Origin: an uncultured Paracoccaceae bacterium
Lineage (GTDB): Bacteria; Pseudomonadota; Alphaproteobacteria; Rhodobacterales; Rhodobacteraceae
Direction: 5' to 3'
Assembly: GCA_937138255.1 (NCBI GenBank)
Contig: CAKZOU010000065.1
Coordinates: forward strand, 1 to 64,000
DNA: 64,000 nt
The notes beneath the pieces are model-generated. The model made no database searches, was not told the DNA's origin, and saw nothing but the letters and a program-made list of their open reading frames with translations. Position 1 is the stretch's first letter, and each line of letters starts with the position of its first letter. Made by a program: the position numbers and the translations under genes. Below are positions 18,155-26,017 of the stretch, piece after piece.

Positions 18155-19000
18155 TTATTTGCGTTGCGAGGGATGCCAGAAGGTCATCCGCCGTTCGAGC
18201 CATGCGACGGCTCCGTAAAATGCTGTTCCGGTCAGCGCCGCGACGACGATCACCGCCCAGACAACGTCGAGGGCCAGGGTGCCGACCGAGGTGGAGATTC
18301 TGAAGCCGAGGCCCCTTGTCGGAGAGCCGAAGAATTCCGCAACGATAGCACCAATCAAGGCGAGCGTGGTGGCTATCTTGAGGCCATTGAAAATGAACGG
18401 CAGCGCCGCAGGGAAGCGCAGCTTGAAGAGCGTCTGCCAATAGCTCGCCCCATAGGTCCGCATCAGATCGCGCTGCATGGCGCTCGTGTCGCGCAGGCCC
18501 GCGACCGTGTTCACCAGCATCGGGAAAAACACCATGACGACCACCACGGCCGCCTTCGATTGCCAGTCAAAGCCGAACCACATCACGAGGATCGGTGCGG
18601 TGCCAACGATCGGCAATGCGGCCATGAAACTGCCTACTGGCAAGAGCCCACGGCGCAGGAAATCGTAGCGATCGACAAGGATCGCCGTCAGAAGCGCCGC
18701 GCCACAGCCGATCACATAGCCGCCGAGGGCGCCCTTGGCGAAGGTCTGGACAAAGTCGGGCCAGAGGATGCCGAAATTGCCGAAGAAGGCCCCAACGATA
18801 GTGCTGGGCGGCGGCAGGATCACCGCCGGAACGGCAAGTCCCCTCACGATCATTTCCCAGACGACAATCACCGTCGCGCCGAAGATCAGCGGCACGGCAA
18901 GGCGCACCGAGGCGAGGCCCGAGAAGCGGCCATTGGCAAGCCAGCCATTGAAGGCCCATGCGCCGATCCAGACGGCAACAGCTGCAAAAACGAGGATCAT
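18155..19000 (-). CDS. ABC transporter permease (pyrimidine-type, second)
   Basis: The 281-residue membrane protein has about six helices and the inner-membrane permease EAA loop (RTYGASYWQTLFKLRFPAAL). It begins MILVFAAVAVWIGAWAF. The ATG at 19000 overlaps the upstream permease stop (ATGA), fixing the start; the listed longer frame is spurious. With the neighbouring permease it should form the heterodimeric channel of an importer of the SsuC/ThiX type (BPD_transp_1). Confidence 0.9.
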   Translation of the reverse strand: MILVFAAVAVWIGAWAFNGWLANGRFSGLASVRLAVPLIFGATVIVVWEMIVRGLAVPAVILPPPSTIVGAFFGNFGILWPDFVQTFAKGALGGYVIGCGAALLTAILVDRYDFLRRGLLPVGSFMAALPIVGTAPILVMWFGFDWQSKAAVVVVMVFFPMLVNTVAGLRDTSAMQRDLMRTYGASYWQTLFKLRFPAALPFIFNGLKIATTLALIGAIVAEFFGSPTRGLGFRISTSVGTLALDVVWAVIVVAALTGTAFYGAVAWLERRMTFWHPSQRK

Positions 19001-19944
19001 GGCGTGACCCCCATCCGCCGCAGCGTCTTGCCCTCGATCCAGCCGATCAGCCAGACGAGGATCGCCGCCATCGCCGCGGCAAAGAGGAGCGCCGCCCAAA
19101 GCTGTTCGGTCTGGCCATAATAGCTCCCGCCCAGCATCCGCGCGCCGAGCCCACCGCGCTGAACCGGAAGTTCACCGACGATCGCGCCCACAAGGCTTGC
19201 CGCGATGCCAATCTTGAGCGAGGCAAAAAGATACGGAACCGACGCCGGCAGGCGCAGCTTCCAAAGGGCCTGAGGCTTGCTGGCGCCATAGGTCCGCAAC
19301 AGGTCGGTCTGCATGGCGTCTGGACTACGCAAGCCCTTCACCATGCCGACGACGACCGGAAAGAAGCTCAGATAGGCGCTGATCACCGCCTTGGGCAAAA
19401 GCCCCTCGACCCCGATGGAATAGAGCACGACAATGATCATCGGCGCCAAAGCGACGATAGGGATCGTCTGGCTGACAATCGCCCAAGGCATGACAGACAT
19501 ATCCATCGTCTTGCTGTGGACGATGCCAACGGCCAAGAGGATGCCAAGGCCCGAACCGATCAGGAAACCGACGATGGTCGCGCCCAGCGTGATCGAGCCG
19601 TGATAGATCAGCGACCGGTTCGACAGGCTCCCCGATTTCACGATCCCGCGCCGACCGTTGATCTCTTCATCCCAGGTCGAGGCCCAAAGCTCCTTCACCA
19701 CCTGATGCGGCGCGGGCAGGCGGGCGCGCTCCATGCTCCAGCTTTCGGCGAGGTGATCCGCGTTTTTCAGAACAAGGGCAAAGCGGCTCACATCACGCCG
19801 GTTCATCGCGCCTTCCGGCTCGACCACCGCGCCCGCGCGTTCGGCCTGCGTCAGAACCTCCTGGATGTTCATCGGCACCGCCGCCGCATACCACAGCGCG
19901 ATGATCGCCGCGACGACCGCGAGGATGGGGCCCAAAGCCTTCAT
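18997..19944 (-). CDS. ABC transporter permease (pyrimidine-type, first)
   Basis: This 315-residue permease begins with a membrane helix (MKALGPILAVVAAIIALWYAA), then has a soluble periplasmic stretch of about 85 residues before the core permease domain. The EAA loop reads RTYGASKPQALWKLRLPAS. Its stop overlaps the start of the second permease. The long periplasmic insert is unlike the second permease and could contact the binding protein. It lies nine bases downstream of the ATPase gene. Confidence 0.9.
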   Translation of the reverse strand: MKALGPILAVVAAIIALWYAAAVPMNIQEVLTQAERAGAVVEPEGAMNRRDVSRFALVLKNADHLAESWSMERARLPAPHQVVKELWASTWDEEINGRRGIVKSGSLSNRSLIYHGSITLGATIVGFLIGSGLGILLAVGIVHSKTMDMSVMPWAIVSQTIPIVALAPMIIVVLYSIGVEGLLPKAVISAYLSFFPVVVGMVKGLRSPDAMQTDLLRTYGASKPQALWKLRLPASVPYLFASLKIGIAASLVGAIVGELPVQRGGLGARMLGGSYYGQTEQLWAALLFAAAMAAILVWLIGWIEGKTLRRMGVTP

Positions 19945-19953
19945 GCGCGCGCC

Positions 19954-20733
19954 TCAGTCATCAATATGCCCAGCCCTGAGGCCATCACGGACGCGATGGG
20001 CGATGGCGATGAACTCGGCGCTGTCGCGAATATCGAGCGGGCGCTCGCGCGGCAGGGTGCTTTCGATCACATCGGTGATCCGGCCCGGACGCGGGCTCAT
20101 CACCACGATCTTGGTCGAGAGATAGACCGCCTCGGGGATCGAATGGGTGACAAACCCGATGGTCTTGCCGGTGCGATCCCAGAGCTTGAGAAGCTCTTCA
20201 TTCAACCTGTCGCGCACGATCTCGTCGAGCGCGCCGAAAGGTTCGTCCATCAACAGAATATCGGCGTCGAACGCCAGCGCGCGGGCAATCGATGCCCGCT
20301 GCTGCATCCCGCCCGACAGCTGCCAGGGGAACTTCTTCTCAAACCCCGCAAGGTCAACCAACTCTAGCGTGCGCTTCACCCGCTCGGCCTGTTCCTCCCT
20401 GGAAAAGCCCATGATCTCGAGCGGCAGGCGGATATTGCCGCCGATGGTCCGCCACGGATAAAGCCCCGCCGCCTGAAACACATAGCCATAGGCGCGGCTC
20501 CGCCGGGCGGCATCGGGCGAAAGGCCATTGACCGTGAGCGTCCCGCCCGTCGGCTCTTCCAGCCCCGCGATACAGCGCAGAAAGGTCGTCTTGCCACAGC
20601 CCGAGGGGCCGATGAACGAGACGAACTCGCCCTTGCCGATATCGAGCGACACATCGCGGAGCGCATGAACCGGCCCGTCGTTCGTCTGGAACGTCAGATC
20701 GAGGTGCGCGGCGGAGATGACGGGTTGGTTCAT
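19954..20733 (-). CDS. ABC transporter ATP-binding protein (pyrimidine-type)
   Basis: The 259-residue ATPase belongs to the SsuB/TauB group. It has Walker A GPSGCGKTTFLR at about 43-54, Q-loop YVFQAAGLYPW, ABC signature LSGGMQQRASIARAL, Walker B ILLMDEPFGALD and H-loop VTHSIPEAVYL. It energises uptake through the two permeases that follow. The gene starts 30 bases after the dihydropyrimidinase stop, so catabolic and transport genes share one transcript. Confidence 0.93.
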   Translation of the reverse strand: MNQPVISAAHLDLTFQTNDGPVHALRDVSLDIGKGEFVSFIGPSGCGKTTFLRCIAGLEEPTGGTLTVNGLSPDAARRSRAYGYVFQAAGLYPWRTIGGNIRLPLEIMGFSREEQAERVKRTLELVDLAGFEKKFPWQLSGGMQQRASIARALAFDADILLMDEPFGALDEIVRDRLNEELLKLWDRTGKTIGFVTHSIPEAVYLSTKIVVMSPRPGRITDVIESTLPRERPLDIRDSAEFIAIAHRVRDGLRAGHIDD

Positions 20734-20763
20734 TGGGCCTTCTTCTTATGGTCTTTGGTCAGG

Positions 20764-22218
20764 TCAAACGCCGCTCGCCGGTATCCCGCTGCGCTCGACC
20801 GGGCGCGGCGAGGTCAGCTCTTTCCAGGTGCTCAGCGCCTTGTTCACCGCCGCATTCGGCTGGCGGGCAACGAACTGGCCGTGGCCCTCTTCAGTGCGGA
20901 TCTCGCCGTCATGCACAGCGACCTTGCCACGGGTGAGCGTAAAGCGCGGCAGGCCCTTCACCTTGTGGCCCTCGAACACGTTATAGTCGATGGCCGATTG
21001 CTGGGCCTTGGCGGAAATCGTCTTTTCCTTCTCGGGATCCCAGACCACAAGATCGGCATCCGCCCCCACCAGAACCGCGCCCTTGCGGGGATAGCAATTG
21101 AGGATCTTGGCGATATTGGTCGAGGTCACGGCGACAAACTCGTTGGGCGTGAGCCGCCCGGTGCCGACGCCTTGGGTCCAGAGCATCGGCATCCGATCCT
21201 CAAGGCCGCCGGTACCGTTGGGGATCTTGGTAAAATCGCCCACGCCAAACCGCTTTTGATCGGTGGTAAAGGCACAGTGGTCGGTCGCCACGACCGAGAG
21301 GCTGCCGGATTGCAGGCCGGCCCAAAGGCTGTCCTGATGCTTCTTGTTGCGGAACGGGGGGCTCATCACGCGGCGGGCCGCGTGATCCCAGTCGGCGTTG
21401 AAATACTCGCTTTCATCCAGCGTCAGGTGCTGGATCAAAGGTTCGCCCCAAACGCGCTTGCCCTGCATCCGCGCCCGCCGGATCGCCTCATGCGCTTCCT
21501 CACAAGAGGTATGCACCACATAGAGCGGCACGCCCGCCATGTCCGCGATCATGATGGCGCGGTTGGTGGCCTCGCCCTCGACCTGCGGCGGGCGGGAATA
21601 GGCATGGGCCTCGGGTCCGGTATTGCCCTCGCGCAAGAGCTTGGCCGAAAGCTCGGCCACCACATCGCCGTTCTCGGCATGAACAAGGGCTGTCGCCCCC
21701 AATTCGCCGAGGCGCTGGAACGAGGCATACATCTCGTCGTCGTTCACCATCAGCGCGCCCTTGTAGGCCATGAAATGCTTGAAGGTGTTGATGCCCTTGT
21801 CGCGGACGACGGTCTCCATCTCGTCAAAGACCTTCTCGCCCCACCATGTCACCGCCATGTGGTAGGAATAGTCGCAATTGGCGCGGGTCGATTTGTTGTG
21901 CCACATCTGCATGGCATCAACGAGGCCCTGCCCCTGCCCCGGCAGCACGAAATCGACCACCATCGTCGTCCCGCCCGACAGCGCCGCGCGCGTGCCGCTT
22001 TCGAAATCGTCGCTCGAATAGGTGCCCATGAACGGCATCTCGAGGTGCGTGTGCGGATCAATCCCGCCCGGCATCACATAACAGCCCGTGGCGTCGAGCA
22101 CCTCGCCGCCCTTGAGCCCCTGCCCGATCTCGATAATCCGCCCGCCCTCGATCAGGACATCGGCCTTATAGGTCAGATCGGCGGTCACGATGGTGCCGTT
22201 CTTGATGACTGTGGTCAT
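20764..22218 (-). CDS. Dihydropyrimidinase
   Basis: The 484-residue cyclic amidohydrolase opens dihydrouracil or dihydrothymine to the N-carbamoyl-beta-amino acid, step two of reductive pyrimidine breakdown. It has the metal ligands GGIDPHTHLEM (His56, His58), the carboxylated Lys in FKHFMAYKGAL (Lys153), and later His in YVVHTSCEEA plus the catalytic Asp in VATDHCAF. Length and N-terminus (TVIKNGTIVTADLTYKADVLIEG) fit the D-hydantoinase/DHPase family. Hydantoin hydrolysis is an alternative; the adjacent ureidopropionase and RutR site favour pyrimidines. Confidence 0.93.
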   Translation of the reverse strand: MTTVIKNGTIVTADLTYKADVLIEGGRIIEIGQGLKGGEVLDATGCYVMPGGIDPHTHLEMPFMGTYSSDDFESGTRAALSGGTTMVVDFVLPGQGQGLVDAMQMWHNKSTRANCDYSYHMAVTWWGEKVFDEMETVVRDKGINTFKHFMAYKGALMVNDDEMYASFQRLGELGATALVHAENGDVVAELSAKLLREGNTGPEAHAYSRPPQVEGEATNRAIMIADMAGVPLYVVHTSCEEAHEAIRRARMQGKRVWGEPLIQHLTLDESEYFNADWDHAARRVMSPPFRNKKHQDSLWAGLQSGSLSVVATDHCAFTTDQKRFGVGDFTKIPNGTGGLEDRMPMLWTQGVGTGRLTPNEFVAVTSTNIAKILNCYPRKGAVLVGADADLVVWDPEKEKTISAKAQQSAIDYNVFEGHKVKGLPRFTLTRGKVAVHDGEIRTEEGHGQFVARQPNAAVNKALSTWKELTSPRPVERSGIPASGV

Positions 22219-22254
22219 GGCTCTCTCCCTATCCTGGCCCGGCCTTGGCCCCTA

Positions 22255-22303
22255 TTTCTTTTGGCCTGAAATACTCTGGGGGTCCGGGGGCTAGCCCCCG
22301 GCC
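22255..22303. repeat. Intergenic repeat copy 2 with 18-bp palindrome
   Basis: This copy shares TTTCTTTTGGCC..AAATACTC with the copy at 17004. It is followed by GGGGGT and a perfect palindrome CCGGGGGCTAGCCCCCGG (22284-22301). It lies just after the stop of the ureidopropionase gene. The palindrome could form a stem in RNA from either strand and may act as a transcript-end or processing element. Confidence 0.6.
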
Positions 22304-22308
22304 TTGCC

Positions 22309-23559
22309 CTAACTCTCGATCCCGGCCGTTTCCAACACAGCGTGCATCAACACATCCGTCCCCTTCGCCGCCCAGTCGGGGCTGATCTCTTCGGCCTCGT
22401 TGTGCGACAACCCGTCGACGCAGGGGCACATGATCATCGCGGTGGGCGCGACGTCATTGATCCAGCAGGCATCATGGCCTGCGCCCGAGATGATATCCAT
22501 GTGGCTATAGCCGAGGCGCTCGGCGGCGTTTCGCACGGCAGCAACACAGCCCTCGTCGAAGGCGGGCGGCTCGAACTGGCCGACGATCTTGGCCTCGAAA
22601 CTCACGCCTATTGTCTCGCACACCCCCGGCGCGCGCGCCATCAACTCGTCGACCATCCCGTGCAGCTTGTCGGGCAGGTGCGAGCGCATATCCACGGTAA
22701 AGACAACCTTGCCGGGGATCACGTTGCGGCTGTTGGGATAGACGTCGATATGGCCGATTGCGCCCACCGCACCCGGCTGGTTCTTCATGGCGATCTCGTG
22801 GACAAGCTCGGTGATGAGGGCAAGGCCGCGGCCCGCGTTTTTCCGCATATGCATGGGCGTCGATCCGGTGTGGCTGTCCTTGCCCGTCACCGTGCATTCG
22901 ATCCAGCGCAGGCCCTGCCCGTGGGTGACAACGCCGATCTCTTTTCCCTCTGCTTCGAGGATCGGCCCCTGCTCGATATGCAACTCGAACATCGCGTGCA
23001 TCTTGCGCTGGCCGACCTTCTCGGGGCCCTTCCAGCCGATCCGCTCCAACTCGTCGCCAAAGCGCTTGCCCTTGGCATCAACGCGGTCATAGGCCCAATC
23101 AAGGCCGTGCCTGCCGGTGAAAACGCCCGAGGCCAGCATCGCCGGGGCAAAGCGGGTGCCTTCCTCGTTGGTCCAGTTGGTGACGACGATGGGGTGCTTG
23201 GTCTTGATCCCGAGGTCGTTCATCGTGCGGATCACTTCAAGCCCACCGAGAACACCGAGAACGCCATCATACTTGCCACCCGTGGGCTGGGTATCGAGGT
23301 GGCTGCCGATATAGACCGGCAGGGCCTCGGGATCTGTCCCTTCGCGGCGGGCAAACATATTGCCGATCTCGTCAACCGCCAGGGTCATGCCGGCCGCCTC
23401 GCACCAGCGCTGGAACAGGTGGCGGCCTTCTCCGTCTTCATCGGTCAGGGTCTGGCGGTTGTTGCCGCCGGCAACGCCGGGACCGATCTTGGCCATTTCC
23501 ATCAGGCTGTCCCAAAGCCGTTCGCCGTTGATCTTGAGGTTTTCTCCGGGTGCGGGCAT
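22309..23559 (-). CDS. Beta-ureidopropionase / N-carbamoyl-amino-acid hydrolase (M20 family)
   Basis: The 416-residue Zn-dependent amidohydrolase removes the carbamoyl group from N-carbamoyl-beta-alanine, step three of reductive pyrimidine degradation. Motifs: GSHLDTQPTGGKYDGVLGVL (metal-binding His and Asp), TNEEGTRF, FELHIEQGP and GAGHDACW. The ATG at 23559 has a near-perfect AGGAGG eight bases upstream; the 21-codon extension has the operator inside it and was rejected. It is the first gene of the operon and sits behind a RutR box. Confidence 0.92.
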   Translation of the reverse strand: MPAPGENLKINGERLWDSLMEMAKIGPGVAGGNNRQTLTDEDGEGRHLFQRWCEAAGMTLAVDEIGNMFARREGTDPEALPVYIGSHLDTQPTGGKYDGVLGVLGGLEVIRTMNDLGIKTKHPIVVTNWTNEEGTRFAPAMLASGVFTGRHGLDWAYDRVDAKGKRFGDELERIGWKGPEKVGQRKMHAMFELHIEQGPILEAEGKEIGVVTHGQGLRWIECTVTGKDSHTGSTPMHMRKNAGRGLALITELVHEIAMKNQPGAVGAIGHIDVYPNSRNVIPGKVVFTVDMRSHLPDKLHGMVDELMARAPGVCETIGVSFEAKIVGQFEPPAFDEGCVAAVRNAAERLGYSHMDIISGAGHDACWINDVAPTAMIMCPCVDGLSHNEAEEISPDWAAKGTDVLMHAVLETAGIES

Positions 23560-23614
23560 CGGGCCATCCTCCTGTCGTCGCGGCAGTCTTGGTGCGCCTG
23601 CGAAAAAGCTTGAT

Positions 23615-23630
23615 TTGACCAAGTGGTCAA
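23615..23630. promoter_or_regulatory. RutR operator
   Basis: TTGACCAAGTGGTCAA is a perfect match to the known RutR consensus TTGACCA-N2-TGGTCAA. It lies 56 bases upstream of the ureidopropionase start and about 115 bases before divergent rutR. RutR releases DNA when it binds uracil or thymine, so the catabolic operon should be induced by pyrimidines. A half-match TGACCA with TTTGA (23730-23742) next to the rutR start may add autoregulation. Confidence 0.93.
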
Positions 23631-23634
23631 AGGC

Positions 23635-23662
23635 ACGCTAGCAGAGGTGAACCACCAGTCAA
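23635..23662 (-). promoter_or_regulatory. Candidate promoter of the pyrimidine operon
   Basis: On the minus strand TTGACT (23657-23662) and TAGCGT (23635-23640) are separated by 16 bases, with the RutR box starting five bases downstream, over the expected transcription start. The -35 is good and the -10 poor. The geometry fits simple repression by RutR. Confidence 0.4.
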
Positions 23663-23744
23663 GTTTTCCGCGAGATCGGCGGCCAATTCGCTTGCCACTT
23701 TCGCGGATGACGCCATGTTGGGCACAAGTGACCAAGGTTTGAGC

Positions 23745-24353
23745 ATGACGAAAAGCGCCCCGCGGACCCGCATCCAGGAGAAGAACCGCTCCGCCATCCT
23801 TGAGGCCGGGCTGGACGTTTTTTCACAGTTCGGATTTCGCGGCTCGACCGTAGACAAGATCGCCGAGGCGGCGGGGCTTTCGAAGCCGAACCTGCTCTAC
23901 TATTTTCCCTCCAAGGAAGCGATCTATCTCGAGCTTCTGAACAGCCTGCTCGACACCTGGCTCGATCCGTTGCGGGCGCTGAATGACGACGGCAGGGCCT
24001 TGCCCGAAATCCTCGACTATGTCCGCCGCAAGCTAGCCATGGCGCGGGATTACCCCCGCGAAAGCCGCCTCTTCGCAGGGGAAATCCTGCAAGGCGCCCC
24101 CCGCATCGAGGATGCGCTGAAAGGCGATCTGAAGACGCTGGTCGACGAGAAGGCCAAGGTTATCCGCCACTGGATCGCCGCCGGAAAGATCAAGGAAGTC
24201 GATCCCTATCACCTGATCTTCTCGATCTGGGCGCTGACGCAGCACTATGCCGATTTCGACACCCAGGTGAATGCGGTTCTGGGCGGGAAAGATCCCTTCC
24301 CCGGCGCTGAGCTTTATCTCGAGCAGTTCTTCACCAGCCTCCTGAAGCCCTAG
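23745..24353 (+). CDS. rutR: Pyrimidine-responsive TetR-family regulator RutR
   Basis: The 202-residue TetR-family protein has the N-terminal helix-turn-helix GFRGSTVDKIAEAAGLSKPNLLYYFPSKEAIY (split here only by reading), with the LSKPNLLYYFPSKE recognition helix typical of RutR. Its C-terminal domain includes ALTQHYADFDTQVNAVLG, also RutR-like. The ATG at 23745 is preferred over the frame start at 23715, which gives a ten-residue extension. It diverges from a dihydropyrimidinase/ureidopropionase operon that carries a perfect RutR box. Confidence 0.9.
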   Translation: MTKSAPRTRIQEKNRSAILEAGLDVFSQFGFRGSTVDKIAEAAGLSKPNLLYYFPSKEAIYLELLNSLLDTWLDPLRALNDDGRALPEILDYVRRKLAMARDYPRESRLFAGEILQGAPRIEDALKGDLKTLVDEKAKVIRHWIAAGKIKEVDPYHLIFSIWALTQHYADFDTQVNAVLGGKDPFPGAELYLEQFFTSLLKP

Positions 24354-24387
24354 CGCCGAATCCGGTGGAAAACCGAATCTGCTTGCC

Positions 24388-24411
24388 AACTAACCGACCA
24401 GTCAGTTAGTT
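24388..24411. promoter_or_regulatory. Palindromic operator before TetR-family exporter regulator
   Basis: AACTAAC and GTTAGTT are 7-bp perfect arms separated by ten bases that are themselves partly symmetric (GAC and GTC around CA). The site ends only eight bases before the start codon of the TetR gene at 24420. The position implies autorepression of the TetR-HlyD-ABC operon. Confidence 0.75.
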
Positions 24412-24419
24412 ATCAACCC

Positions 24420-25070
24420 ATGGACGCCACCGACTCCCCTGCCCCCAAATTCCGCCGCCGTGCCGATGCAAGGCCCGACGAGGTCTTGGACGCCGCCATC
24501 GCCCTTTTTGCAGAAAAGGGCTATGCCGCAACGACCGTTCAGGAAATCGCCACCCGCGCGGGCCTGTCGAAAGGGGCGGTCTATCTCTACTTCCCGTCAA
24601 AAGCCGCGATTCTCGAAGGGCTGGTCGAGCGGGCGATATCGCCTGTCGCCCAGACCGCCCTCAGCCATATTTCGAGCTTCAGCGGTGATCCCCGCCCGTT
24701 GATCGCGCAGATCCTGCGGATGTTTGCTGCCCGCCTGCGCGATGCCGACCTGCTCGCGGTGCCCCGCATCATCATCCACGAGGCGGTGGCCGCGCCCGAG
24801 ATCGCGCAGATGTATCGCCGCGCAGTTCTAGACAAGGCCGTGCCTGCCCTGACCACGCTTATCGCCAAGGGCGTCGAAGGCGGGTTCATCCGCAAGGTCG
24901 ATCCTGAAATGACGGTGCGGTCCGTGGTCGGGCCGATCCTCGTTCACGTCATGCTGGACGAGGTTTTCGATTTGAAGCCCAAGGGCGGGCTGCAAATCGA
25001 GCGCCTGATCGACAACCACCTGACCATTTTGCTTGCGGGCCTTGCGCCCGAGAAAGACGGTGTTTCATGA
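24420..25070 (+). CDS. TetR/AcrR family repressor of an ABC exporter
   Basis: The 216-residue protein has a TetR helix-turn-helix (EVLDAAIALFAEKGYAATTV, then EIATRAGLSKGAVYLYFPSK, about 20-60) and a helical ligand-binding domain. It heads an operon with a HlyD protein, an ABC ATPase and an ABC-2 permease, like CecR with YbhGFSR in E. coli. The ATG has no recognisable Shine-Dalgarno: the operator palindrome occupies that position, so translation may be leaderless. Its stop overlaps the HlyD gene start (ATGA). Confidence 0.88.
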   Translation: MDATDSPAPKFRRRADARPDEVLDAAIALFAEKGYAATTVQEIATRAGLSKGAVYLYFPSKAAILEGLVERAISPVAQTALSHISSFSGDPRPLIAQILRMFAARLRDADLLAVPRIIIHEAVAAPEIAQMYRRAVLDKAVPALTTLIAKGVEGGFIRKVDPEMTVRSVVGPILVHVMLDEVFDLKPKGGLQIERLIDNHLTILLAGLAPEKDGVS

Positions 25071-26017
25071 GTGAATTCCTAGCCACGATCCTGTCGGCCC
25101 TCACCGCGCTCTGGCCCGGTGGAGATGAAACCAGCGCCTTGATCTACAACGGCTATCTCGAAGGGGATTTCGTCTATCTCTCTGCCGCTGCGCCGGGCAA
25201 GTTGACCGAGGTGCGGGTGGCCGAAGGCGATGTTGTCGAGGCCGGTGAGACCCTGTTCCTCATCGAGAACACGCATCAGATCAACGCTCTGGCCGCAGCC
25301 CAAGCGCGGGTGGCGATCGCCGAGGCCAATCTGGAGAACCTGCAAACCGGCGGGCGCGGGGCCGAGATTGATGTGGTTCGCGCGAGCCTGCAGCAGGCCG
25401 AAGCCGACCAGACCCTCGCCGCCACCAACGCCCAGCGTTCGGCCGAACTCTTCTCACGCGGGCTGGCGCCGCAGGCCAAGGTGGATGCCGATCAAGCTAT
25501 GCTCGACAGCGCCAATGCCCGTGTCGCCCAGCTTCGCGCTCAGCTTGCGGTGGCCGAACTTCCGGCACGCGACGCGCAGCGCATCGCTGCCGAGGCCGCG
25601 CTTGATGCGGCCAAGGCCGAGTTGGCCGAAGCGCAGACGGCGCTGGCCGACCGCGAGGTGACAGCGCCCGACGCGGGAACGGTTGACCGCGTCTATTTTG
25701 ACAAGGGCGAACTTGTCGGAGCAGTTGCACCTGTCCTCTCTCTCCTGCCACCCGATCACATGAAAGTCTTGTTCTTTGTCCCCGAAGCCGATCGCGCGGG
25801 GATCGCTTTGGGCGATCTCTATGAGGTCGAGTGCGAGGGCTGCCCGGAGGGCCTCACGGCGCGCATCACGCGCCTTGCCTCGACGCCGCAATATACCCCG
25901 CCGATCCTCTATAGCCGCGACGAGCGCAGCCGCCTCGTGTTCCGCGCCGAGGCTTTTCTTGACGATCCCGCGGGCCTTTTGCCGGGCCAGCCTGTCAGCG
26001 TCTGGCCCAAGCCATGA
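25067..26017 (+). CDS. HlyD-family membrane fusion protein (YbhG-like)
   Basis: The 316-residue protein links an inner-membrane ABC exporter to the envelope. After a short hydrophobic N-terminus (FLATILSALTALW) come a lipoyl-like half (GKLTEVRVAEGDVVEAGETLFLIE), a long Ala/Glu/Gln-rich coiled-coil hairpin (about 75-185), the second lipoyl half (VTAPDAGTVDRVYFDKGE) and a beta-barrel. The start and stop overlap its neighbours by four bases each, so TetR, HlyD and ATPase are translationally coupled. The exported substrate is not evident. Confidence 0.88.
   Translation: MSEFLATILSALTALWPGGDETSALIYNGYLEGDFVYLSAAAPGKLTEVRVAEGDVVEAGETLFLIENTHQINALAAAQARVAIAEANLENLQTGGRGAEIDVVRASLQQAEADQTLAATNAQRSAELFSRGLAPQAKVDADQAMLDSANARVAQLRAQLAVAELPARDAQRIAAEAALDAAKAELAEAQTALADREVTAPDAGTVDRVYFDKGELVGAVAPVLSLLPPDHMKVLFFVPEADRAGIALGDLYEVECEGCPEGLTARITRLASTPQYTPPILYSRDERSRLVFRAEAFLDDPAGLLPGQPVSVWPKP

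Noticed and set aside
22284-22301. Classical rho-independent terminator at the 18-bp palindrome
   Set aside because: No T run follows the stem on either strand; kept as part of the intergenic repeat.
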